A stretch of 9,272 nt of DNA from Bacillota bacterium (GTDB lineage: Bacteria > Bacillota > Thermosediminibacteria > Thermosediminibacterales > Thermosediminibacteraceae). The stretch is from positions 1 to 9,272 of the forward strand of contig QGUT01000056.1 of the NCBI GenBank assembly GCA_003242255.1, written 5' to 3'. The notes below the pieces were generated by a model. That model made no database searches, was not told the origin of the DNA, and worked only from the letters and a program-made list of their open reading frames with translations. Shown in pieces: positions 1 to 6,254 of the stretch (position 1 is its first letter; the number at the start of each line of letters is the position of its first letter). A program made the translations under genes and the position numbers.

Positions 1-73
1 TGCTGTTCGCTATGGGGAAAAAATTATAATCCTTATCTGTATTTTTATGTCCCAAAACGTTTCCTTTTCCCAT
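1..73 (-). CDS. possible 5' end of an unrecognised gene, running off the left edge
   Basis: An ATG at 71-73 (read on the minus strand) opens a frame of 24 codons with no stop before base 1, starting MGKGNVLGHKNTDKD. Five bases upstream of the ATG is a run of 14 G, which could act as a crude Shine-Dalgarno sequence. It follows the terminator of the oadB-oadG unit and has the same orientation. I do not recognise the protein; 24 residues are too few to assign a family. No convincing promoter lies between the upstream terminator and this ATG, so expression would need read-through or the frame may not be a gene. The plus strand also has an open frame here that ends at a TAA at 94-96, so strand assignment is uncertain. 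Confidence 0.35.
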   Translation of the reverse strand, partial: MGKGNVLGHKNTDKDYNFFPIANS

Positions 74-78
74 TGTTT

Positions 79-92
79 CCCCCCCCCCCCCC
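79..92. repeat. homopolymer of 14 C (14 G on the minus strand)
   Basis: An uninterrupted run of 14 C on the plus strand sits between the oadG terminator and the ATG at 71-73 of the possible left-edge gene. Long G/C homopolymers are prone to slipped-strand length changes and to sequencing error. Read on the minus strand the tract ends 5 nt before the ATG, where changes in its length would alter ribosome-binding-site spacing. That effect is inference; only the tract itself is seen. Confidence 0.95.
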
Positions 93-96
93 TTAA

Positions 97-109
97 GAAA
101 GAAAGAAAG
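97..109. repeat. short GAAA tandem repeat
   Basis: Three GAAA units plus one further G lie directly between the homopolymer and the terminator stem. On the minus strand they read as TTTC repeats and form the pyrimidine-rich tail of the oadG terminator, in place of a plain T run. Confidence 0.8.
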
Positions 110-128
110 CGTTCTTTTCGAACGCCTT
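97..128 (-). terminator. intrinsic terminator of oadB-oadG
   Basis: GCGTTC (109-114) pairs with GAACGC (120-125) around a 5-nt loop, extendable to about 9 bp by flanking A-T and G-T pairs. On the minus strand the stem is followed by a pyrimidine-rich TTTC-repeat tail. The hairpin begins at the oadG stop codon, which supports that small gene being real and being the last gene of the unit. Confidence 0.75.
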
Positions 129-249
129 ATTCATCCTCCGGAAAAATTCTCACCATGAATTTAATTATAATATAAAAAAGCGATAACGCCAAGAATATCC
201 CCGCCATGCCCTGGACCATGATTTTTAAAGTCTCAAGAAATACGTTCAC
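127..249 (-). CDS. oadG: small OadG-like gamma subunit of a Na+-translocating decarboxylase (40 aa)
   Basis: A GTG start (247-249) is preceded by AAGGAG at 259-264 with a 9-nt spacer. The frame has a stop just upstream at 256-258 and ends in TAA at 127-129. The 40-residue product begins VNVFLETLKI, contains MVQGMAGIFLALSLF in a single membrane segment of about residues 10-33, and ends in RIFPEDE. A lone N-terminal transmembrane helix with a Gly-Met/Gly-Ile-Phe stretch and a following basic-FP motif is typical of the gamma subunit (OadG/MmdC family), which stabilises the carboxyltransferase-beta membrane complex. The gene lies 18 nt after oadB in the same orientation and directly before the terminator. 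It lacks the longer C-terminal tail of enterobacterial OadG, whose Zn-binding end may be absent here. The family call rests on this pattern and on gene order, with no database search behind it. Confidence 0.8.
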   Translation of the reverse strand: MNVFLETLKIMVQGMAGIFLALSLFYIIIKFMVRIFPEDE

Positions 250-258
250 CCTTTTTCA

Positions 259-264
259 CTCCTT
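259..264 (-). promoter_or_regulatory. ribosome binding site of oadG
   Basis: AAGGAG on the minus strand, 9 nt before the GTG at 247-249. It decides the start of the small gamma-subunit gene and lies between its GTG and the oadB stop. Confidence 0.75.
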
Positions 265-267
265 CCA

Positions 268-1371
268 CTATTTTACCAAAGTGAGGATTAAACCTCCGGC
301 TATTATGGAACCTATCTGCCCCGCCACGTTAGCTCCGATCGCCTGCATGAGCACAAAGTTAGAAGGATCTTCCTCCTGGGCCATTTTCTGAATTACTCTG
401 GCGGACATGGGGAAGGCGGATATTCCAGCGGCTCCCACCATAGGATTGACTTTATTTTTAAGGAAGAGATTGAGAATTTTTGCGAAAATGACGCCGCCTG
501 CGGTATCAAATATAAAGGCCACGAGACCCATTACAATTATCAATAACGTCGACGGGTTTAAGAACTGTTCTGCGGTCATAGTAGAACCTATCGTAATTCC
601 CAAGAGCAGCGTGACGAGATTGGCCAGCTCGTTCTGGGCCGCTTTGGATAGCCTGTCCATAACTCCCGAAACTCTTATTAAGTTGCCGAACATCAGCGAA
701 CCGACGAGGGCCACGCTGATAGGGGCCAGAATTCCCGCAATTAGGGTTATCACTATGGGGAAAAGGATTAGCACGGTCTTTGAAATCTTCACATCGAAGT
801 CCGGCTTCATCTTGATCCTTCTCTCGGCGGGGGTAGTCAAGAGTCTTATAACCGGCGGCTGAATAATGGGTACCAGGGACATGTAGGAATAAGCTGCGAC
901 GGAAATGGGCGCGAGCAAGTGTCTTGCAAATTTGGTGGCAACGTAAATAGAAGTCGGACCGTCCGCCGCCCCTATTATTCCTATAGAAGCGGCTTCTTTA
1001 AGGTCAAACCCGAACAGTGCCGCCATAGCCATGGTAAAAAATATACCGAACTGGGCTGCAGCCCCGAAAAACAGCATGAATGGCTGTTGTAAGAGGGGGG
1101 TAAAATCGATCATGGCTCCCACGGCTATGAATATCAAGATAGGGAAGAGTTCGGTGAGAATGCCGCTTTTAAAAAGCAGTGTCAAAAAACCTTCATCTCC
1201 TATAGCCGATGAAAAAGGAATATTAGCGAGTATCGCCCCAAAACCTATGGGTAGGAGAAGCATCGGTTCGTATTCCTTTACAATTGCAAGATAAATAAGT
1301 ACACCGCCAATTATAAACATGATTATTTGAGGAAAACTCAAAGCGTTGAGGCCATAGAATAATTGATCCAT
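268..1371 (-). CDS. oadB: sodium-ion-translocating decarboxylase beta subunit
   Basis: The 367-residue integral membrane protein belongs to the OadB/MmdB/GcdB family. These subunits decarboxylate the carboxybiotin of the biotin carrier and couple this to Na+ export. The hallmark GAADGPTSIYVA loop (residues 134-145) is present. Residues aligned by spacing with functional Klebsiella OadB residues are D137 (D203), Y163 (Y229), N309 (N373), S318 (S382) and R325 (R389), so the Na+/proton pathway looks intact. Its length fits the shorter Firmicute forms rather than the roughly 430-residue enterobacterial protein. ATG start with a GGAGGAG-type RBS close upstream; promoter at 1408-1436; oadG follows 18 nt downstream. 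No carboxyltransferase alpha subunit or biotin carrier gene lies in this window, so the substrate (oxaloacetate, methylmalonyl-CoA, glutaconyl-CoA or malonate) cannot be decided. The symbol denotes the family only. Confidence 0.93.
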   Translation of the reverse strand: MDQLFYGLNALSFPQIIMFIIGGVLIYLAIVKEYEPMLLLPIGFGAILANIPFSSAIGDEGFLTLLFKSGILTELFPILIFIAVGAMIDFTPLLQQPFMLFFGAAAQFGIFFTMAMAALFGFDLKEAASIGIIGAADGPTSIYVATKFARHLLAPISVAAYSYMSLVPIIQPPVIRLLTTPAERRIKMKPDFDVKISKTVLILFPIVITLIAGILAPISVALVGSLMFGNLIRVSGVMDRLSKAAQNELANLVTLLLGITIGSTMTAEQFLNPSTLLIIVMGLVAFIFDTAGGVIFAKILNLFLKNKVNPMVGAAGISAFPMSARVIQKMAQEEDPSNFVLMQAIGANVAGQIGSIIAGGLILTLVK

Positions 1372-1407
1372 TTTACTCCTCCTATCTAAGATTTGAATCC
1401 AGTGTAC

Positions 1408-1436
1408 ATTATACTACAGAATTTTCTCAAAGCAAA
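1408..1436 (-). promoter_or_regulatory. probable sigma-A promoter of oadB
   Basis: On the minus strand a perfect TATAAT (1408-1413) is preceded by TTGCTT (1430-1435, 16-nt spacer) or TTTGCT (1431-1436, 17-nt spacer). It lies 36 nt upstream of the oadB ATG and downstream of the ctpA terminator, so oadB-oadG is probably its own transcription unit. Confidence 0.65.
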
Positions 1437-1503
1437 TACAAATTTAAATGATTTTTCAGTCTACGTACCCTTTTTCTTCTAATCTCTCCGGCAGGCGTAG
1501 ACA

Positions 1504-1533
1504 AACAAAAAACCGGCTTTAATTGCCGGTTTT
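1504..1533 (-). terminator. intrinsic terminator of ubiB-ctpA
   Basis: Inverted repeat AACCGGC (1511-1517) and GCCGGTT (1525-1531), extendable by A-T pairs, with a 7-nt loop. It is followed on the minus strand by a T-rich tail (TTTTTTGTTTGT). It begins directly after the ctpA stop codon at 1534-1536. Confidence 0.88.
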
Positions 1534-2688
1534 TCATGCAGCACTTTTTACCTTCTGCCCCATGAGCTCCCTCAATATTTCCAGAGCCTTTTCAAGCTGC
1601 AAATCCCGCCCATCATCGCTTCCAGCTGCTTTCACCTCTACGTCGGGGGTGATGCCGCTTTTATTTATGTCCACCCCTCCGGGAGTGACATATTTCCCAA
1701 CCGTTATTTTAATGCCCCCTAGAGCTCCGAGGTCAACAACCTGCTGGACGGTAGCTTTGCCGAAAGTCTTCTCGCCTACCAGCAGGCCCGATTTTCTGTC
1801 CTTTATGGCCCCGGCCACTATTTCTGAAGCGCTGGCTGAACCGCCGTTTACTAGCACCACCAGATTAAATTCCATCGGTTCAGAAGTGGAATTATAGGTC
1901 ACTGTCCTACCGTTTTTAAATACCACCTTCACGATAGGCCCTTTTGGGACAAAATACTGCGCCACTTTTACGGCCTGCTGCAGGACTCCTCCCGGATTAT
2001 TCCTCAAGTCCAGGATGATTCCTTTCACTCCGTTATTTTTAAAATAATCCAGGGCCTTTTTCACGTTTGCCGCCGTATTCTCGTTAAACTCGCTGATTTT
2101 TATGTAACCCGTGTTCTCTTCCAAAATTCTAAAATCCACCGGATTTATCGAAATTATTTCCCGGGTCATAATAAAATTCAACATCTTTCCTTCTCTCTGG
2201 ACGCCCACGCTAACTTGGGTCCCCGCTTCGCCTCTCAAAAGCGATGCTATTTCGGAAGTGCCCAAATTTCTCACGTCCTTTCCGTTGACTACCACGATCC
2301 TGTCGCCGGGCATCATGCCGACTTTAGCAGCAGGCGTGCCATCGATTACCGAAATTACAGTGGCAAAATTGTCTTTGGACGTTATGACCACTCCGATGCC
2401 GCCGAATTTGCCCTTAGTTTCCGTTTGAAACTCTTTCAATTCTTCCGGAGTCAAATATTCGGAATAGGGGTCTCCTAACGATTCCATCATGCCCCTGATG
2501 GCTCCCTGCATCAATTTGGTATCGTCCACTTCTTCCACAAAATTGTTTTTAATAAAATTGGCAATGCTCATTATGATTGCTGTCTCGACAGAACTATCCT
2601 GCTCGGCAGCTTTAGCCGGAGGCCCATATAAAAAAGCGAGCGAAACGATCAAGATCAGTGAAAAGGCTTTGCACATTTTTCTATTCAT
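1534..2688 (-). CDS. ctpA: S41-family carboxy-terminal processing serine protease
   Basis: The 384-residue protein has a signal peptide or N-terminal anchor (about 1-28, hydrophobic LILIVSLAFL, possible cleavage after AKAA), an N-terminal helical region (about 35-92), a PDZ domain (about 93-175, with carboxylate-binding loop near GGIGV) and an S41 catalytic domain (about 185-345). The signature NGGSASASE spans 281-289. By spacing with other CTPs the catalytic Ser is S286, with the general base K311 in FGKATVQ and Q315 four residues on. The enzyme should act outside the membrane, cutting substrates with exposed nonpolar C termini; Bacillus CtpB, a relative, processes a sporulation signalling factor. 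The ATG start has GGTGAT at 2694-2699, matching the right half of the Shine-Dalgarno consensus. It begins 27 nt after ubiB and is followed by a terminator. Whether it matches Bacillus CtpA or CtpB cannot be said from sequence alone. Confidence 0.93.
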   Translation of the reverse strand: MNRKMCKAFSLILIVSLAFLYGPPAKAAEQDSSVETAIIMSIANFIKNNFVEEVDDTKLMQGAIRGMMESLGDPYSEYLTPEELKEFQTETKGKFGGIGVVITSKDNFATVISVIDGTPAAKVGMMPGDRIVVVNGKDVRNLGTSEIASLLRGEAGTQVSVGVQREGKMLNFIMTREIISINPVDFRILEENTGYIKISEFNENTAANVKKALDYFKNNGVKGIILDLRNNPGGVLQQAVKVAQYFVPKGPIVKVVFKNGRTVTYNSTSEPMEFNLVVLVNGGSASASEIVAGAIKDRKSGLLVGEKTFGKATVQQVVDLGALGGIKITVGKYVTPGGVDINKSGITPDVEVKAAGSDDGRDLQLEKALEILRELMGQKVKSAA

Positions 2689-2715
2689 TTTTCATCACCC
2701 CATCTCAAAAAATTT

Positions 2716-4380
2716 TCACATTACGCCCGTTCTCAATATGGAAATCAGCAATCCCACCCCCAAGAGGCCTGCCAGGACAAACCCCATTATCCCCATCAGG
2801 GGAATTTCTCCTGCGGCAGGGCCTATACCGGCTCGGACAATCAGTGATGAACCTATAATGAGCGAAGCCAGTACCATGCTGAATACGATCCTGTTGGCCA
2901 TTCGATTGAGTTCGAAGGTAAACCTTTCTAGGCCGCCGTATTCAAAATCGATTTTTATGCTCTCTCTCTTTACTTTTTTGTAAACTTCATCGATAAGGTC
3001 CGGCAAAAGGGCAGAAGACCGAAAAATATTTGTTATATTCTTTCTGATATCTTTCGTAAGGTATTTCGGGTTATACCTCTCTCTGAAAAGCTGCTTTACA
3101 AAAGGCTTGGCCATTTTTATAAAATCGAAATCGGGATAAAGCTGTCTTCCGATGCCGTCGATGGTAAGGATAGACTTGCAAAGCAGAGCAAATTTGGGAG
3201 GTATTTTTATGCCGTGTCTGCCGGCGGTGAGGAAAATATCGCTGATGAGCTCTGGTATATTAATCTCCTTCAAAGTTTTGCCGTAAAACCGATCCAGTAC
3301 ATCCTGCACGTCCAGCGTCAATTCTTCCAAATTGCTGCGCTTTTCGGACTGCCCGATCTCCAGCAGAAGGCGCACGATTCTCTCCTCATCCCTATTTATG
3401 ACCCCCAGCATCATTTCAGCCATTTTTCTCATGGTATCGCGGTCTATCCTGCCCATCATTCCGAAATCGATAAAAGCTATACTGCCGTCGGACCTCACCA
3501 GAATATTGCCGGGATGGGGATCTGCATGGAAAAACCCGTGCGCGAAAATCTGCTTCAATATGGCCCTGGCGCCGTTTTCCGCCACTTTTTTCTTGAAATG
3601 GGCCGATCTTGAAATTTCATCTATCCGGTCAATTCTCACCCCGTCCACGTATTCAATGGTCAGCACCTTATGGGTCGTGCATTCCCAAAAAACCTTGGGC
3701 ACGTAAACGGTGGCGTCACCCTCGAAATTTCGCCGGAACTTTTCTACGTTCCATGCTTCCTTTGTAAAGTCAAGTTCTCTATGCATAGCTTTGGCAAACT
3801 CCGCTACCACGCCTACCGGGTCGTATATGCGGCTTTCGGGGATGTGTTTTTCGGCAAGCCTGGCCAGATTGTGCAGGATCTCCAGGTCCGCCTTGATTAT
3901 TCTGTCTATGCCCGGCCTCTGTACTTTTACCACCACCTCTTTGCCTCCCTTTAAAGTAGCTCTGTGGACCTGGGCGATGGAGGCAGCAGCGTAAGGATGG
4001 GTGTCGAAAAAAGAATATACCTCTTCAATGGGCTTTCCCAATTCCTTTTCGACCTGTCTCTTTATGCTTTCGAAGCCGACACCGGGAATTCGGTCATGCA
4101 GCTTTTTCAGTTCTTCAATGTAGTCTGGCGGTATCAGGTCGGGCCTGCTGGCCAGAATCTGGCCCAGCTTTATAAAAGTGGGGCCCAGTTCCTCCAGCAT
4201 CAACCGCACCCTTTCCGGTGTGGTCAATATCCCCAGTTCCCGGTGTTTCTGCCTGTTAATCAGGCGGACCAGGCCCACTTTTTCCACCAGAAACCCGAAA
4301 CCGTATTTTACTACTACGTTTATTATTTCTCTGAGCCTCTTCGCTTGAAAATATGTCGTATGGAGTTGACTGAGCCGCAA
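2716..4380 (-). CDS. ubiB: ABC1/AarF/UbiB-family atypical protein kinase-like ATPase
   Basis: The 554-residue protein has the UbiB motif set in order: KLGQ at 71-74 (KxGQ), an Ala-rich loop AAASIAQVHRA at 131-141 replacing the usual P-loop, the ATP-site Lys K152 in VVKVQRPG, the catalytic-loop-like HADPHPGN at 285-292 (D287, N292), and the metal-binding IDFG at 304-307 (D305). The C terminus has two hydrophobic segments (about 498-520 and 526-550), typical of membrane-bound UbiB. In proteobacteria the family supports ubiquinone synthesis as an ATPase; anaerobic Firmicutes do not make ubiquinone, so the role here is open (isoprenoid or membrane-lipid handling is a guess). The start is TTG (4378-4380), chosen because GAGGAGG lies 8 nt upstream. 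First gene of an operon with ctpA, 27 nt downstream. Confidence 0.93.
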   Translation of the reverse strand: MRLSQLHTTYFQAKRLREIINVVVKYGFGFLVEKVGLVRLINRQKHRELGILTTPERVRLMLEELGPTFIKLGQILASRPDLIPPDYIEELKKLHDRIPGVGFESIKRQVEKELGKPIEEVYSFFDTHPYAAASIAQVHRATLKGGKEVVVKVQRPGIDRIIKADLEILHNLARLAEKHIPESRIYDPVGVVAEFAKAMHRELDFTKEAWNVEKFRRNFEGDATVYVPKVFWECTTHKVLTIEYVDGVRIDRIDEISRSAHFKKKVAENGARAILKQIFAHGFFHADPHPGNILVRSDGSIAFIDFGMMGRIDRDTMRKMAEMMLGVINRDEERIVRLLLEIGQSEKRSNLEELTLDVQDVLDRFYGKTLKEINIPELISDIFLTAGRHGIKIPPKFALLCKSILTIDGIGRQLYPDFDFIKMAKPFVKQLFRERYNPKYLTKDIRKNITNIFRSSALLPDLIDEVYKKVKRESIKIDFEYGGLERFTFELNRMANRIVFSMVLASLIIGSSLIVRAGIGPAAGEIPLMGIMGFVLAGLLGVGLLISILRTGVM

Positions 4381-4388
4381 CTACAAGA

Positions 4389-4395
4389 CCTCCTC
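4389..4395 (-). promoter_or_regulatory. strong ribosome binding site deciding the TTG start of ubiB
   Basis: GAGGAGG on the minus strand, 8 nt before the TTG at 4378-4380. No ATG or GTG is equally well placed. The short leader (4396-4440) must hold the operon promoter, but I see only weak hexamers there: TTGCAT and TAACAT with 17-nt spacing, the former overlapping the T tail of the upstream terminator. Confidence 0.75.
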
Positions 4396-4434
4396 GATAT
4401 CCCTATAGTTTAATGTTATCATCGCCCACCAAAA

Positions 4435-4471
4435 AATGCAAAAAAAGTTCCGGGAAAATTTCCCGGAACTT
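4435..4471 (-). terminator. intrinsic terminator of the peptide-binding protein gene
   Basis: Near-perfect inverted repeat GTTCCGGGAAA (4447-4457) and TTTCCCGGAAC (4459-4469). On the minus strand it is followed by a run of T (AACTTTTTTTGCA). It starts right after the stop codon at 4473-4475 and separates this gene from ubiB. Confidence 0.9.
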
Positions 4472-4472
4472 G

Positions 4473-6101
4473 TTATTTACCTTCTACTGTCGCATATATG
4501 AAATCCGGATCCGAACCGCTAGTAAAGGTCCTCACCAGGTTCTGGACGTAATCCTTTTTCACCCACATGACCTCCCGGAAGTATAGAGGAACGACCACAC
4601 CTTTTTCAAGGAGCATCTTCTCAGCCTCGAACATTATCTCATTTCTCTTTTCGAAATCGGTAGTGGTCTTGGCAATGTTGCAGAGCTCGTTGTACTTCTC
4701 ATCGGTCCAGCCGCTGTTTATCATGCCTTCGCCTAACGTCCAGTAATCGAGGTAGGTCATGGGGTCGTCGTAATCCGGTCCCCAGCGAGTTATCATGGCT
4801 TCGTAGTCACCGGCTCTCATCCGCTGGAGCCTTTCTTTGTAAGTGACTATCTTTATATCTACTTTAATGCCTAAATTCCTCTGAAGCATGTCCTGGATGG
4901 CTTCGACTCCGTCTTTGGTGCCGGAGCTGTCGTCCACCATCAATTCCAGGGTTATTTGGGATGGATCGGATATACCGAGTTCCTGCATAGCTTTATTTAG
5001 CAGTTCCTTGGCCTTGGCCACATCTGCGGTCGGCGGATAAAATTCCAGCGGAAACTCTTCCGCGAATTTTTTCTCCAGGCCGGAGAGCGTCGGCGGAATG
5101 TGCCTTGTGGCCGGTTTGGAAATGCCTTTAAAAGCCATGTTTATATAGCTTTGCCTGTCTATGGCGTAACCTATGGCTTTTCTGAAGTTCTCGTTGCCGA
5201 GATACGGCTTGCCTTCCTTTTTCATGTTAAACCTTATAAAATATTCGTAGCTGTCCATGTAGGTGAGGGGATTGCCTTCCTTTTGCACCATTTCTGCCAG
5301 CTGCGTCGGCACATTCGCGAAATCCAGCTCACCGTTTTCAAACATCTGGTAAGCGGTGTTCGGGTCGTTTATGATGAGGATGCGGACCCTGTCCAGTTTT
5401 ATTTTGTCCTTGTCCCAGTAATCCGGGTTTTTCTCCAGCACTATTTCCTGCTCGTGCTTCCACTCTTTTATAATGAATGGTCCGTTGTACGCCATCTTGT
5501 CGGCGTCGGCGGCATATGCTTGTCCATACTTTTCCACCAAATCTTTTCTCGACGGTTTAAAGGAAATAAAGCCTAAAAGACTTTCAAAATACTTGGTCGG
5601 GGCCCTCAAGGTTACCTGGAGCGTCTTTTCGTCGAGGGCCTTTACTCCGACCAAATCGGGGTCGGTTATTTCTCCCAGGTTGTATTCTTCGCCGTTCAAA
5701 ATGTAATACCCCTGATTTGCATAGGCTGAAGCCACTACCGGATCCAACAGCCTCTTAAAAGAATATTCAAAGTCGTAAGCGGTAACCGGGGTACCATCGC
5801 TCCACTTTGCATCTCTCAAATGAAAAGTATACACTTTCTTGTCATCCGAAACATCCACTCTTTCAGCCATTCCGAGCTCGACCTTGCCGTCATAGTATCT
5901 CACAAGGCCTTCGAATACCGCATTGCCCACTATTATGGAATACTGATCTGTCGCCAACTGAGGATCAAGGGTGGGCGGCTCCGACGTAATTGAAAAAACC
6001 AGTTCGTTGGACGACGAAGTCTTACCAGTGTTGGTGCAACCTGCCAAAACTGTTGCCAAAATTAACAACAGCAGCAGAATTGCTGTAAATTTTTTCTGCA
6101 T
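4473..6101 (-). CDS. OppA-type peptide ABC transporter substrate-binding lipoprotein
   Basis: The 542-residue family-5 extracellular solute-binding protein has a lipoprotein signal peptide: MQKKF, a poly-Leu core, and lipobox LAGC with the lipidated Cys at C22. The mature part has typical OppA features, including a DDKKVYTFHLRDAKWSDGTPV region and a YDFEYSFKRLLDP stretch near the N terminus, and DYDDPMTYLDYW toward the C-terminal lobe. It should capture oligopeptides outside the membrane for an ABC importer. The ATG at 6099-6101 was chosen over an in-frame upstream ATG at 6165-6167. GGGGGAG (6107-6113) sits 5 nt before it, the signal peptide starts there, and the upstream ATG lies before the promoter's -10 box. 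The gene is monocistronic between its own promoter and terminator. No permease or ATPase gene is adjacent. Ligand specificity cannot be read from sequence; nickel or other ligands are possible in the family. Confidence 0.92.
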   Translation of the reverse strand: MQKKFTAILLLLLILATVLAGCTNTGKTSSSNELVFSITSEPPTLDPQLATDQYSIIVGNAVFEGLVRYYDGKVELGMAERVDVSDDKKVYTFHLRDAKWSDGTPVTAYDFEYSFKRLLDPVVASAYANQGYYILNGEEYNLGEITDPDLVGVKALDEKTLQVTLRAPTKYFESLLGFISFKPSRKDLVEKYGQAYAADADKMAYNGPFIIKEWKHEQEIVLEKNPDYWDKDKIKLDRVRILIINDPNTAYQMFENGELDFANVPTQLAEMVQKEGNPLTYMDSYEYFIRFNMKKEGKPYLGNENFRKAIGYAIDRQSYINMAFKGISKPATRHIPPTLSGLEKKFAEEFPLEFYPPTADVAKAKELLNKAMQELGISDPSQITLELMVDDSSGTKDGVEAIQDMLQRNLGIKVDIKIVTYKERLQRMRAGDYEAMITRWGPDYDDPMTYLDYWTLGEGMINSGWTDEKYNELCNIAKTTTDFEKRNEIMFEAEKMLLEKGVVVPLYFREVMWVKKDYVQNLVRTFTSGSDPDFIYATVEGK

Positions 6102-6106
6102 CAACT

Positions 6107-6113
6107 CTCCCCC
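6107..6113 (-). promoter_or_regulatory. ribosome binding site deciding the start of the peptide-binding protein
   Basis: GGGGGAG on the minus strand, 5 nt before the ATG at 6099-6101. It supports the 542-residue product with a proper lipoprotein signal peptide. Confidence 0.75.
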
Positions 6114-6153
6114 TTTGCAAAAAAAGATTAAAATTTGACGGATCGTTGGAGGA

Positions 6154-6183
6154 ATTTTATCATACATTTTACGTTTGTGTCAA
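6154..6183 (-). promoter_or_regulatory. sigma-A promoter of the peptide-binding protein gene
   Basis: A perfect TTGACA (6178-6183, minus strand) is followed after 18 nt by TAAAAT (6154-6159). Transcription would start near 6147, giving a leader of roughly 45 nt and excluding the longer reading frame that starts at 6167. Confidence 0.75.
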
Positions 6184-6209
6184 TAATAAATATTCCTGAA
6201 TTTTGTATA

Positions 6210-6250
6210 CATATAAAAAACACCGGGAGCACTTTCACTCCCGGTGTTTT
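6210..6250 (-). terminator. intrinsic terminator of the CMD-like gene
   Basis: Perfect inverted repeat CACCGGGAG (6221-6229) and CTCCCGGTG (6238-6246), extended by four A-T pairs, with an 8-nt loop. The minus-strand tail is T-rich (GTGTTTTTTATATG). It lies just after the stop codon at 6255-6257. The other strand also has a T-rich tail, but no plus-strand gene ends here. Confidence 0.9.
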
Positions 6251-6254
6251 CAAT

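Noticed and set aside
1456..1503. Short minus-strand frame ending in RLPERLEEKGYVD before the oadB promoter
   Set aside because: It looks protein-like but has no start codon with an RBS, runs back into the ctpA terminator, and could be a chance frame or an old gene remnant that I cannot support.
2489..2983. Plus-strand frame of 164 codons opposite ctpA and ubiB
   Set aside because: It lies entirely opposite well-supported genes with complete motifs, its composition is that of an antisense shadow, and it has no RBS or promoter. The same holds for the other long plus-strand frames between 206 and 5706.
6102..6167. Longer start of the peptide-binding protein at 6167
   Set aside because: This ATG lies upstream of the -10 box and would bury the lipoprotein signal peptide 22 residues inside the protein. 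The ATG at 6101 has an RBS and an N-terminal signal peptide.
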